Source: a bacterium
Lineage (GTDB): Bacteria; Desulfobacterota; JAPLJL01
Reading direction: 5' to 3'
Assembly: GCA_028713675.1 (NCBI GenBank)
Contig: JAQTNV010000019.1
Location: forward strand, 1-60,187
DNA length: 60,187 nucleotides
The stretch's first letter is position 1; every line of letters begins with the position of its first letter. Below the pieces are notes generated by a model. That model was not told the origin of the DNA and did not search any database. It worked only from the letters and a program-made list of their open reading frames with translations. Below are positions 42,966 to 51,554 of this stretch, piece after piece. Both the position numbers and the translations under genes were made by a program.

Positions 42966-43008
42966 GAATCCTCCTTGCTTTTGGAGATGGGAGATTGGAG
43001 ATGGGAGA

Positions 43009-43130
43009 TAACAGTGTCCGTTCTGTTCCTAGTGTCCATAGAGTCCATGGGGTCAAAAGCTTAAGTTTAATTGATTTCTCAGACACTATAGACACAATGG
43101 ACACAATAGACTCAATGGACAATTTATTCT
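43009..43130. repeat. Nonamer-type repeats upstream of the acyl-CoA dehydrogenase
   Basis: Blocks of gtgtccgtt, gtgtccata, gagtccatg (43013-43049) and, complementary, gacactata, gacacaatg, gacacaata, gactcaatg, gacaat (43081-43121). A GGAGATGGGAGATT run (42984-43008) precedes, and a CCTAACGTC run (43131-43160) follows. Confidence 0.65.
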
Positions 43131-43158
43131 TCACGCCTTACGCCTAACGTCTAACGTC

Positions 43159-44010
43159 TTACTTTTTCAGCTGCGGCAGCAGCGTAAGCGTCATCCCTTT
43201 CCCGTAGGTCTTGAGGTCGAAGCGGACATTTTCCTCGGTGGTGATTTCCTTCCCGGACTCATCCGTGCCCTTGGATTTTCCTTTCATTTCGTAGGCCACC
43301 ATGCCGCCGGGGACCTTGTCGGAGGTATAAAAGCTTACCTCGAAAGTATTGCCCTGCTCGGTTTTTCCGGTGATCTGAAGTTTCATGACGTCAAACCGGC
43401 CGGCGGGGGTCTGGATCGTGGCCTGGCTCATGCTGACATTCACGTCGGGTTTGGGCTCCTTGCCCTTCTCCGGTTTTTCGCCCTTGCCGCTTTCGGTCTG
43501 GTAAATATTTTCCTTTTCCAGGGGGATTTCCTCCGCGGCTTCGCCGGGGAACTGGGCCAGGAGCCGGAGAAGCTGGGCCTGCTTGGGGGCGAAGAGACCC
43601 TCGTAGATGGTGATGTCGCCGCTTTCCTGTCCGCGGACCTCCAGGTGCCACCATTCCTCGCCGGCCTGGGTCTTCTGGGCCAGGCCTTTTTTCATCCAGG
43701 CGATGTTGGTAGCGGGTTTTTCTTTTTTGTTGGCGGCGGCTTTGTACTGCCACTCGGTCCAGTCACCCACTTTATAAGGATGGTTGTCGAGGATAATCGG
43801 GGTCCCGTAGCTGTAGAATGCCATCGCGAAAGAGGCTTTGGCCAGAGCCTGGCGGAGGGGGGTGAGGAGCTTCTTGGCAACCGCCTCGCCGGCTTTCTCC
43901 CCGGCCGCGTTCATGGCCCGGTCGGTCACCTGACCAATAACCCCGGAGCAGCCCAGAAACAGCATTCCCGCGAACAGGACTCCGTATTTTCTCATGGATT
44001 TATTTACCAT
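43159..44010 (-). CDS. Hypothetical periplasmic lipoprotein
   Basis: 283 residues. The lipobox LFLGC is near residue 21, and GGAGG precedes ATG 44010. The mature part has a helical segment ('AGEKAGEAVAKKLLTPLRQALAKA') then beta-rich sequence ('DWTEWQYKAAANKKEKP', 'GEEWWHLEVRGQESGDITIYEGLF', 'IQTPAGRFDVMKLQITGKTEQ'), reminiscent of LolA/VioE-like half-barrels. Function unknown. It stands alone between repeat-filled spacers. Confidence 0.7.
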   Translation of the reverse strand: MVNKSMRKYGVLFAGMLFLGCSGVIGQVTDRAMNAAGEKAGEAVAKKLLTPLRQALAKASFAMAFYSYGTPIILDNHPYKVGDWTEWQYKAAANKKEKPATNIAWMKKGLAQKTQAGEEWWHLEVRGQESGDITIYEGLFAPKQAQLLRLLAQFPGEAAEEIPLEKENIYQTESGKGEKPEKGKEPKPDVNVSMSQATIQTPAGRFDVMKLQITGKTEQGNTFEVSFYTSDKVPGGMVAYEMKGKSKGTDESGKEITTEENVRFDLKTYGKGMTLTLLPQLKK

Positions 44011-44127
44011 TTTTCCTCCATGACAAGGATAATCATAGAATTGATCCTGTATAGTTTAGTATATTTGGACGTAAGGCCATAGGCGAATGGGCAAAGAGCA
44101 TAGGGCATAGGGCAAAGCGCAAAACTG

Positions 44128-44227
44128 AAAATCCCCCTCTATCCCCCTTTCAATAAAGGGGGATAATTTTATAGGGAGAACTTTCAAACTCCCCTCTTTA
44201 TTAAAAGAGGGGCTGGGGGAGATTTTC
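44128..44227. repeat. ~100-bp two-hairpin MITE-like repeat, copy 2 (inverted)
   Basis: gaaaatccccc at one end and gggggagattttc at the other, with hairpins atcccccttt...aaagggggat and cccctctttattaaaagagggg. It is the reverse complement arrangement of the copies at 24834 and 57030. Confidence 0.75.
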
Positions 44228-44286
44228 AAAACTCTTTGCTTCCTTCCTTTTTACTCTCTGCCCTCTGCCCTCTGCTCTATGCTCTT

Positions 44287-46980
44287 TTAGTGTGCCTCGG
44301 ACCAGTTGGGGCCGGAATTGATGTCCACCTTCAGGGGAACCCGGAGCTTGATCACGCCTTCCATCTCTTCCCGGACCAGTTCCCGGACCTGCTTCAGCTC
44401 TTTTTCCGGGACCTCGAAAACCAGTTCGTCATGCACCTGGATGATCATCCGGGCCCGGGAGCCGCTTTCTTTCAGCCTCCGCGCGATCCGGAGCATCGCG
44501 GCCTTGATCAGGTCGGCGGCGCTCCCCTGGATGGGGGTGTTGACCGCCATCCGCTCGGCGAAATTCCGGGTGTTCCGGTCGGGGCTTTTAAGCTCGGGGA
44601 GGGGACGGCGCCGGCCCCAGAGGGTCGAGACCGAGCCTTTTTCTTTGGCTTCGGCCAGCGTTTTTTCCAGGTAGCTTTTGACCCCCCGGTAGCGCTGGAA
44701 GTAATCGTCGATAATCGCCTGGGCGAGCTTCGCGTCCACCCCGAGTTCCTTGGCCAGCCCGTAGGCGCTCATCCCGTAGATGATCCCGAAGTTGATCACC
44801 TTGGCCCGGCGCCGGAGTTCGTCCAGGGATTCGGCCGCGTCTCCGAAGATCAGGGTGGCGGTGCGCTTGTGCACGTCTTCCCCCTTCTCGAACGATTCGA
44901 CCAGGATGGGGTCTTCGGAAAGATGGGCCAGGACCCGGAGCTCGATCTGGGAATAGTCGGCGGAAAGGAGCTGGCAGCCCTCCTCGGCGATGAAGGCCCG
45001 GCGGATTTCCCGGCCCTCGGGGGTGCGGATGGGGATGTTCTGCAGGTTGGGATCGCTCGAGGAGAGGCGGCCGGTGGCGGTCACGGCCTGGTTGAAGGAG
45101 GCGTGGACCCGGCCGGTCCGGGGATTGACCAGGCCGGGCAGGGCGTCGACGTAGGTGGATTTCAGCTTGAAGAAGTTGCGGTATTCGAGCAGGTTCTTCG
45201 GCAGGGGGTGGATCGCGGAAAGCTCGGAGAGAACCTCCACATCGGTGGAATAACCGGTCTTGGTTTTCTTCTTCACCGGGAGCTTGAGCTTCTCGAAGAG
45301 GATCTCGGCCAGCTGCTTGGGCGAATTGATGTTGAACTCCTCCCCGGCCAGGCGGTGGATCTCGTCCTCCCGGATCTTGAGCTCAACGGCGAATTCGGCG
45401 GAGAGCTTTTTCAGGAGCTCCAGGTCGAGCTTGACCCCGGCCCACTCCATTTCGGCCAGGACGGGGATCAGGGGCAGCTCGAGCTCCCGGAAAAGCCCGT
45501 CCAGGTTTTCTTCCTTTAATTTCTTTTCCAGGAGGCCGGAGAGGATCAGGGCCAGGTCGGCGTCCTCGCCGGAATACACCGTGGCCCGCTCCACCTCGAC
45601 CTCGTCGAAGCTCCGCCGGGGCTGCTTTTTCCCCTCCGTGCCGGTGACTTCCTTGTAAGAGATGATGGTATGGCCCAGGTATTCCAGGGCCAGCTCCGAG
45701 AGGCCGTGGATGGCCTTCCCGGGATTGAGGAGGTAGGAAGCCACCATCGGGTCGAAGCTGATCCCGGCCAGGGTGACCCCGTAATTCTTGAAAACCTCGT
45801 AGTCATACTTGATGTTCTGCCCCACTTTCGGGATCGCCGGATTTTCCAGGATGGGCTTGAGCTTCGCGAGCACCAGGTCGCGGGAAAGCTGGCGGGGGAC
45901 GCCCAGGTAGCGGTGGGCGACGGGGATATAAAAGGCTTCGTGCTCCTTCAGGGAAAGAGAAATCCCCACGATCTCGGCCCCCACGGGGGTCACGCCCGGG
46001 ATCTGGGGGTTGACCGTCTCGAGGTCGACCGAGAGCCGGGGGGCCGGCGGGATTTCCCGGAGGACCCGGTCCAGCTCCTCTTCGGCCAGGATGGTTTTGT
46101 ATTCCTGGTAGGAGATGGTTTTTTCCGGCGCGAGCTCGCGGGAGAAGCGGGTGAACTCGAATTCCCGGAAAAGCTCGGAGAGCTGGGCCCGGTCCGGTTC
46201 GGCCGGCACCAGACCGTCGAGCGAAACCTGGATGGGCGCGTTGTCCGCCAGGGTGGCGAGTTTTTTCGAGAGCCGGGCGTCCTCGGCGTGTTCGCGCAGG
46301 TTTTTCCTTTTCTTGTCCCCGGTGATCCGGTCCAGGTTTTCCAGGACCCCCTCGATCGAGCCGAAGGCCTGGATCAGCTCCGTGGCGGTTTTCCCGCCGA
46401 TCCCGGGCACCCCGGGGATGTTGTCGATCGCGTCGCCGGCCAGGCCCAGGACCTCGATCACCTGGTCCGGCCCCACGCCGAATTTTTCCCGGACTTCGCC
46501 GGGACCGGAGAACTTTTCCTTCATCGGGTCGTAGAGCCGGACCCGTTCGGAAACGAGCTGCATCAGGTCCTTGTCGCCCGTGACCACCACGCATTCGAGG
46601 CCGGGGGCGTCGAGTTTTTTCACCAGGGTGGCGATCAGGTCGTCCGCCTCGTAGCCCTCGAGGGAGATGGCGGGGATGCGGAAGGCCTTGACCACCTCGT
46701 GGATCCGGGGGATCTGGGGGATGAGCTCGTCCGGCATGGGGGGGCGGTTGGCCTTGTACTCGCGGAAGAGACCGTCCCGGAAGGTCGGCCCCTTGCTGTC
46801 GAACACGATGGCGAAATAGTCGGGCTTCACCTCCCGGAGGATTTTCAGGATCATCCCGACGAACCCGTAAATGGCGTTGGTGGGAACCCCCTTGGAGGTG
46901 CGGAGGTCGCGGATGGCGTGAAAGGCCCGGTAGATGTAGGAACTGCCGTCGATGAGATAGAGTTTCTTTGGAGAGGCCAT
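44287..46980 (-). CDS. polA: DNA polymerase I
   Basis: 897 residues with all three domains. The 5'-3' exonuclease (residues ~1-290) shows 'YLIDGSSYIYRAFHA', 'EYKANRPPMPDEL' and 'GYEADDLIATL'. The 3'-5' exonuclease (~310-480) keeps 'SVDLETVNP', 'NIKYDYEVFK' and 'SGEDADLAL', so proofreading residues look intact. The polymerase (~500-897) shows 'RLSSSDPNLQNIPIRT', 'SADYSQIELRVLAHLS', 'KVINFGIIYGMSAYGLA' and 'MIIQVHDELVFEVP'. It fills gaps in replication and repair. No clear Shine-Dalgarno precedes ATG 46980. Confidence 0.96.
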   Translation of the reverse strand: MASPKKLYLIDGSSYIYRAFHAIRDLRTSKGVPTNAIYGFVGMILKILREVKPDYFAIVFDSKGPTFRDGLFREYKANRPPMPDELIPQIPRIHEVVKAFRIPAISLEGYEADDLIATLVKKLDAPGLECVVVTGDKDLMQLVSERVRLYDPMKEKFSGPGEVREKFGVGPDQVIEVLGLAGDAIDNIPGVPGIGGKTATELIQAFGSIEGVLENLDRITGDKKRKNLREHAEDARLSKKLATLADNAPIQVSLDGLVPAEPDRAQLSELFREFEFTRFSRELAPEKTISYQEYKTILAEEELDRVLREIPPAPRLSVDLETVNPQIPGVTPVGAEIVGISLSLKEHEAFYIPVAHRYLGVPRQLSRDLVLAKLKPILENPAIPKVGQNIKYDYEVFKNYGVTLAGISFDPMVASYLLNPGKAIHGLSELALEYLGHTIISYKEVTGTEGKKQPRRSFDEVEVERATVYSGEDADLALILSGLLEKKLKEENLDGLFRELELPLIPVLAEMEWAGVKLDLELLKKLSAEFAVELKIREDEIHRLAGEEFNINSPKQLAEILFEKLKLPVKKKTKTGYSTDVEVLSELSAIHPLPKNLLEYRNFFKLKSTYVDALPGLVNPRTGRVHASFNQAVTATGRLSSSDPNLQNIPIRTPEGREIRRAFIAEEGCQLLSADYSQIELRVLAHLSEDPILVESFEKGEDVHKRTATLIFGDAAESLDELRRRAKVINFGIIYGMSAYGLAKELGVDAKLAQAIIDDYFQRYRGVKSYLEKTLAEAKEKGSVSTLWGRRRPLPELKSPDRNTRNFAERMAVNTPIQGSAADLIKAAMLRIARRLKESGSRARMIIQVHDELVFEVPEKELKQVRELVREEMEGVIKLRVPLKVDINSGPNWSEAH

Positions 46981-46997
46981 GTATGGTTATGATCTGT

Positions 46998-47255
46998 TTG
47001 TCATTCTGAGCCTCTGGCGAAGAATCTCGCTTTAAAACCCAGATCCTTTGCGGACAGATTCGCTTCGCTCAATGCATTGTTTATCATGAGCCCTTCGAGA
47101 TCCTTCGCTACGCTCAGGATGACAGGAGGGGGGAAGCGCTCAGGATGACAAAGGGCGAAGGGCTCAAGATGACAGACAAAATTATGTCATTCTGAGCCTC
47201 CCCGTCCTTCGAAGCCTTGGCGAAGGAGGATGGCGAAGAATCTCGCTTTATTATT
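46998..47255. repeat. Cluster of 'TCATTCTGAG...CAGGATGACA' dispersed palindromic repeats
   Basis: The 280-bp spacer upstream of polA is almost entirely variants of gtcattctgagcc, gaagaatctcgcttt, gagatccttcgctacgctcaggatgaca and their complements. A ~68-bp block (47188-47255) recurs nearly exactly at 47718-47785. Confidence 0.75.
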
Positions 47256-47260
47256 TTTTC

Positions 47261-47545
47261 TTAATACCAACCATCAGATAAATCTTGCCAATCCGGATTC
47301 ATTAATTCTATCAAATCAATTTTCTTTTTTCTCAACCAACCTTTCAATTGTTTTTCTCGTTTTAGAGCTTCTTGAATATCGCTGGTTTCTTCATAATAAA
47401 CCAGTTTTGTTATTTGATATTTTTTTGTGAATCCTTCGATGAGGTGATTTTTATGTTCAAAAACACGACGTGCAAGATTATTAGTCACCCCAATGTAAAG
47501 AGTTCGGGATTTGTTGGTCATGACATAAACGAAGTAACTGTTCAA
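47261..47545 (-). CDS. GIY-YIG domain endonuclease
   Basis: 94 residues if started at TTG 47545 (MNSYFVYVMTNKS), which matches the family opening; an alternative TTG at 47572 adds nine residues. The GIY-YIG core is clear: 'YFVYVMTNKSRTLYIGVTNNLARRVFEHK', with Tyr, Gly-Val-Thr-Asn and the catalytic Arg, then 'LVYYEETSDIQEALKREKQLKGW' with the metal-binding Glu. UPF0213/YhbQ-like single-domain nucleases of this kind are common and of uncertain role. It is embedded between two clusters of dispersed palindromic repeats, and it is more AT-rich than its neighbours, suggesting transfer. Confidence 0.8.
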   Translation of the reverse strand: MNSYFVYVMTNKSRTLYIGVTNNLARRVFEHKNHLIEGFTKKYQITKLVYYEETSDIQEALKREKQLKGWLRKKKIDLIELMNPDWQDLSDGWY

Positions 47546-47572
47546 TTGAACGCCTCGGTTCGGAAAAATCAA

Positions 47573-47875
47573 AGTCGAGATCCTTCGCGAAATTTATCCT
47601 GAGCCCTTCGAGATCCTTCACTTCGTTCAGGATGACAAAGGGCGAAGGGCTCAGGATGACGGACAATATTATGTCATTCTGAGGCGTCAGCCGAAGAATC
47701 TCGATGCTGCTCTGCCCTTGTCATTCTGAGCCTCCCCGTCCTTCGAAGCCTTGGCGAAGGAGGATGGCGAAGAATCTCGCTTTGGTTTCAAAGTAATTAT
47801 ATTAAATTCGAGATCCTTCGCTACGCTCAGGATGACAGGAGGAGGGCGCTCAGGATGACAGAAGGGGGAGGCACG
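47573..47875. repeat. Second cluster of 'TCATTCTGAG...CAGGATGACA' repeats
   Basis: Continuous variants of gagatccttcgcg, ctgagcccttcgagatccttcacttcgttcaggatgaca, tcattctgaggcgtc and the 68-bp block also at 47188-47255. With the first cluster it brackets the GIY-YIG gene. The rest of the spacer to 48022 holds only a terminator. Confidence 0.75.
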
Positions 47876-47893
47876 GGAATCCGCGCCGGCAAA

Positions 47894-47920
47894 TAAAAAG
47901 GGCGGGCTCGGAAGCCCGCC
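47894..47920 (-). terminator. Intrinsic terminator of the pyruvyl-transferase-like gene
   Basis: On the minus strand GGCGGGCT pairs with AGCCCGCC around a TCCG tetraloop and is followed by CTTTTT. It is about 100 bp after the stop at 48023. Confidence 0.75.
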
Positions 47921-48022
47921 ACGGAAAAAAACCGATTGACGATTTACGAATGTCCCTCGAAATAACTCGGGATAAAACGATTGACGAAATAAAACCCAAT
48001 ACCCAATTATGCTGGTCCGGCT

Positions 48023-49312
48023 TTAGACCGGGAAATTTTTCTCCAGCCACTCCTTCAGGAGCTTCACGTTCATCCGGGCCCGCTCGTGGAACTTGGGGTG
48101 CATTTCGACGGCCTTCTGCCGCAGATCCTTCTCCCGGCCGACCAGCTTCTTGGTCATGTCCGTCAGGGTGCCGTAGAGGTCCTTGATCCGGGGGACCCGC
48201 TCGGGGTGGCCGACGTAATCGATGTAAAGGTCCATGATCCCGAGTTCGCGGAAGACGGCCTCGCAGCGGGTGTCGGAGCTGACCGAGATCATCGGGATGC
48301 CGAAGGGCGAGGCCAGCACGGTGGTGTGGTAGCGGGTGGTCACCTGGAACCAGAGGGAGGAGAGAACGCAGACGATGTCGTCCACGGTGTTCTCGTCGCT
48401 GTGGACCATGTGGACCCGGTCCTTGTGTTTCATCTTCTCGAAAATCTGGACGGCGGGGGGCGAATCCATGTGCTCCATCGCAATCATGGCGATGTCCGCG
48501 TCGTAGTTGTCCACCACCCAGTCGGCGTAGCGGGCGGTTTCGTCCACGTATTTCCGGCTGGATTCCCGGGCTTCGGGGGTCCAGGACTGGTAGAAGGGCC
48601 ATTTGTAGAGGTCGGACTTGTCCCCGTAGAGCCGGGGTTTGATCGGCCACCAGAAAAATTCCTTGGGGGCGATCCCGACGATCTTCTTCCGGGCCGGGTC
48701 CAGGTTGAGGCGTTTCAGGACCTTGGCCTTGTGCTCCGGGGGCGGGGTGGGGTATTCGTAGGCGCCGTCGGCGGTCACGGTGATGGGAACGGTGACCCCG
48801 TATTCCTGCATCCGCTTTTTGGCATCGGGATTCCGGAGCATGATCAGGTCGACCTTGTTATTCATGGTGTACTTGAGGAGCTTCTGGCTCGAGGGCTTCA
48901 GGTGGCCGCAGTCGTTGGCGTAGGCCACCACCTGGTGTCCGCGGGCCTTGGCGGCGATGGCGGCGAAGCAGAACATCCCCATGAAGAGGGGGGAAAAATG
49001 GTCGATGAAGGTGGACCCTTCCGAGAGTACCAGGATGTCGGTGTCGCGCATGTTGAACCACTGCGCGGGGGAGAAAACCGTGGCCGGGCCCACTTCGATC
49101 AGCTTGTAGGCCGGGTCGGGGGTATATCGCCTCTGTTGGTCGATGCTCTGGGTCATGATGGTCACCTGGCCGAGCCGGGGCCCGAAAACCTCCTTCAGGT
49201 CCATCAGGGTGGTGAAAAGTTTGGCCTCCGAGCCGGTGTTGTTGACGCCGTTATAGCCGAAGCACATGACGTTCAGCTTGGGCTTGCGAACCATTTTGTC
49301 TTTTTTGGACAT
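48023..49312 (-). CDS. Polysaccharide pyruvyl transferase family protein
   Basis: 429 residues. The family pattern is visible: an N-terminal 'VMCFGYNGVNNTGSEAKL' (glycine-rich start), 'DTDILVLSEGSTFID' , 'VDLIMLRNPDAKKRMQEYGV' and, in the C-terminal half, 'VCVLSSLWFQVTTRYHTTVLASPFGIPMISVSSD', the conserved R-x-H substrate/PEP-binding region. Family members (CsaB, WcaK) add ketal pyruvate from PEP to surface glycans. No glycan operon surrounds it; the neighbour upstream is the SDR-ferredoxin gene, so another acceptor is possible. AAGGAG precedes ATG 49312. Confidence 0.8.
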   Translation of the reverse strand: MSKKDKMVRKPKLNVMCFGYNGVNNTGSEAKLFTTLMDLKEVFGPRLGQVTIMTQSIDQQRRYTPDPAYKLIEVGPATVFSPAQWFNMRDTDILVLSEGSTFIDHFSPLFMGMFCFAAIAAKARGHQVVAYANDCGHLKPSSQKLLKYTMNNKVDLIMLRNPDAKKRMQEYGVTVPITVTADGAYEYPTPPPEHKAKVLKRLNLDPARKKIVGIAPKEFFWWPIKPRLYGDKSDLYKWPFYQSWTPEARESSRKYVDETARYADWVVDNYDADIAMIAMEHMDSPPAVQIFEKMKHKDRVHMVHSDENTVDDIVCVLSSLWFQVTTRYHTTVLASPFGIPMISVSSDTRCEAVFRELGIMDLYIDYVGHPERVPRIKDLYGTLTDMTKKLVGREKDLRQKAVEMHPKFHERARMNVKLLKEWLEKNFPV

Positions 49313-49432
49313 ATTCCGCTCCTTTTTTATTTAGGTTGCGAAAGATTTCTACCCGAAATTTCTATTTATATGTTTTTACCAGAAAATAAGACCGAAATAA
49401 AGGGGTTTTTAGTAAAAATCAGGTGATAGGTG

Positions 49433-49545
49433 ATGGGTGATAGGTTATGGGCAAAAGTTCATAGGAGTAAGGTGATGGGTTTTTGCCTATGACCCATGAC
49501 CTATGACCCATGACCTATGACCTATGACCTATGACCCATAACCTG
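49433..49545. repeat. Octamer-type repeat array (CCTATGAC)
   Basis: From ggtgataggtgatgggtgatagg (49422-49448) to a long run of cctatgac/cccatgac units (49482-49541): at least eight consecutive 8-bp units, the longest such run in the window. Confidence 0.7.
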
Positions 49546-49548
49546 ATT

Positions 49549-51357
49549 TTATGACAAGTCGACGAACGAGCCGATCCGGCGGAGGACATCTTCCTTATAA
49601 TTGGGGTTGGAGATGGTGATCCGCACCGCCTCGTTCGGGCAGGCATTCACGCAGCGCCCGCAGGCCCGGCATTTTTCCGAGTGCACCGCCCGGCCGTCCT
49701 TCAAGGTGATGGCGTCGAAAACGCAGGTCTCCACGCAGGTTCCGCAGCCTTTGCATTTCTCCGTGACCGTGACGCTCATTCCCTCCACCGGCGGGAAGAT
49801 CTGGCGGAGATGATCGGGTGAGGCGTGGCGGAAATAACCCATCATGCAGCAGCAGTGGCAGCAGAAGCACACGCTCAGGAGCTTCTTCCGGTCGGGCACC
49901 AGGAAACCGGTATTGTCCACGTTGACCTTGCCGGCCAGGGGCAGGAGGCCGAGCGAGACGGCTCGGTCCACGTGCCGGTGCGCCTCTTCCTTGGTGGCGA
50001 TCCGCCCGAGGCCGGGGGGGAATGACATGGCCGTCTCGCCCATGAAGATGCAGCCCACGTCCTTGGTGAAATGCTCGCACTTGAAGGCGGTCCGGCAGAT
50101 ACACTCGTCCATAATCATATGATGCTTGGCCCGGTCGATCAGCTCGTGCAGGATGTTTTCCGGGAGGATTTCATTGGAGGTGGATCCGACATCCTTCCCC
50201 ACCTTGATGGTCATGGGCGCGACCGGCTCGATTTTCCGGTTGGTCGGCAGGTAGGTAATGCTGTTCTTCTTGGGATTCAGCCAGGGCCAGGCCATCCGGA
50301 GCCCGGGAACCTTGCTGATCAGCGCGATCAGGCCCTCGATGCCCTGCAGGCCCCGCTTGGATACCGACGGGGTCTGATAGAACCAGGTCAAAAGGGACTG
50401 CTTGGCGGTGTTCTTCTCGGCCCGTTCCGCGCGGGCCGAGAGGAAGGACCGGAAGGTCTGCTCGGAGGAATATTTCGGGCGCCAGCCGGTGGCGGCCTTG
50501 AACTTCTGGTTCAGGACGAAGATCGTGTTTTCGCTCAGGGTGACCCAACCCGAGCCGGCGGGGAAAAGCCCGAGAGCGAATCCGATCCGGGAAGCCGGTT
50601 TCAGAAGGGGCGTGGGGAGGGGAACGATCATGACCCCGGCGGCCCGGAAGCACCACGCGGTCGGAACGGCGTCGTCAGCGGTGACGTTGTAAACCCCGGG
50701 GATGTCCTTCTTCAGCGCGAGATGCAGGGCCTCGCCCAGGTCCTCCTCGTGGATGAACTGGTTAAAAGACTGCCGGCCGGAAGGGAGGCTCGAGACCTTG
50801 AGCGACCAGAGCTGGGAAAACATGTTGTTGATGTGGGGGCCGCAAAGAAGCCCGGCGCGGAAAATCGTGAGCGTGATCCCGGGGTGGGGTTTAAAGAAAT
50901 CCTTCACGAAGCTTTCCACCGCGATCTTGTTGGAGTTGTAGTAGCTGTCCTTGTTTTCGATCAGGGGCGATTCCTCGGTCAGGCCCAGGGGCTGGTCCCG
51001 GTGGGAGCCGTAGACCGTCGTCGAACTCGTGTAGATGACCTTTTTGACCCCGTTCTGGAGGCAGGCGGAGAAAAGGTTCTTGGAGCCGTTGATGTTGATG
51101 TCCCGGGTCTTCTCCTTGTCGGCGATCTCGCCGACGATGAAGGCCAGGTGGTAGACCGCGTCCACCCCCTTCAGGAGGCCGGCGATCTTCGGGCTGCGGA
51201 TGTCCTCCCGGCAGAAGGTCACCTTTTTCGCGGTGCCCTTCCAGGGGGCGACGTCAATCCCGATGATTCGGTCGATCTCCGGATCCCGGTCGAGCCGGGG
51301 CAGGAGGGTGCTGGCGAAGTAGCTGTTCACCCCGGTGATCGCGACGGTCTTTCCCAT
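49549..51357 (-). CDS. Fusion of extended SDR (NAD-dependent epimerase-like) with cysteine-rich 2x[4Fe-4S] ferredoxin module
   Basis: 602 residues; GGAGG precedes ATG 51357. Residues 1-~330 form an extended short-chain dehydrogenase: 'AITGVNSYFASTLLPRL' (TGxxxxxA NAD loop, where family members have TGxxGxxG), 'VYHLAFIVG', and the YxxxK catalytic pair in 'SYYNSNKIAVE'. Residues ~400-602 carry 'DECICRTAFKCEHF', 'GCIFMG', 'VCFCCHCCCMMG' and two ferredoxin motifs CxxCxxCxxxC (CKGCGTCVETC and CRACGRCVNACP). The latter half resembles stand-alone 4Fe-4S proteins of anaerobes. The fusion suggests NAD(H)-linked oxidoreduction with direct electron transfer through the clusters. It lies downstream of the PaaK-like gene (197-bp gap). 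Confidence 0.82.
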   Translation of the reverse strand: MGKTVAITGVNSYFASTLLPRLDRDPEIDRIIGIDVAPWKGTAKKVTFCREDIRSPKIAGLLKGVDAVYHLAFIVGEIADKEKTRDININGSKNLFSACLQNGVKKVIYTSSTTVYGSHRDQPLGLTEESPLIENKDSYYNSNKIAVESFVKDFFKPHPGITLTIFRAGLLCGPHINNMFSQLWSLKVSSLPSGRQSFNQFIHEEDLGEALHLALKKDIPGVYNVTADDAVPTAWCFRAAGVMIVPLPTPLLKPASRIGFALGLFPAGSGWVTLSENTIFVLNQKFKAATGWRPKYSSEQTFRSFLSARAERAEKNTAKQSLLTWFYQTPSVSKRGLQGIEGLIALISKVPGLRMAWPWLNPKKNSITYLPTNRKIEPVAPMTIKVGKDVGSTSNEILPENILHELIDRAKHHMIMDECICRTAFKCEHFTKDVGCIFMGETAMSFPPGLGRIATKEEAHRHVDRAVSLGLLPLAGKVNVDNTGFLVPDRKKLLSVCFCCHCCCMMGYFRHASPDHLRQIFPPVEGMSVTVTEKCKGCGTCVETCVFDAITLKDGRAVHSEKCRACGRCVNACPNEAVRITISNPNYKEDVLRRIGSFVDLS

Positions 51358-51554
51358 GGTCTTATCCCTCCGTTATTTCTGTCATTCCCGTCCCGCATCA
51401 GAGTGCGGGATAAACTCCAGCCGGAAATCCATTCATTAACAAATCGTCATTCCCGACCTGATCGGGAATCCAGTTTTATTTAATTCTGGATCCCTGCTTT
51501 CGCAGGGATGACGAATAAATCAAAAATAACGAACCCCATGAAATCAAATACGAT

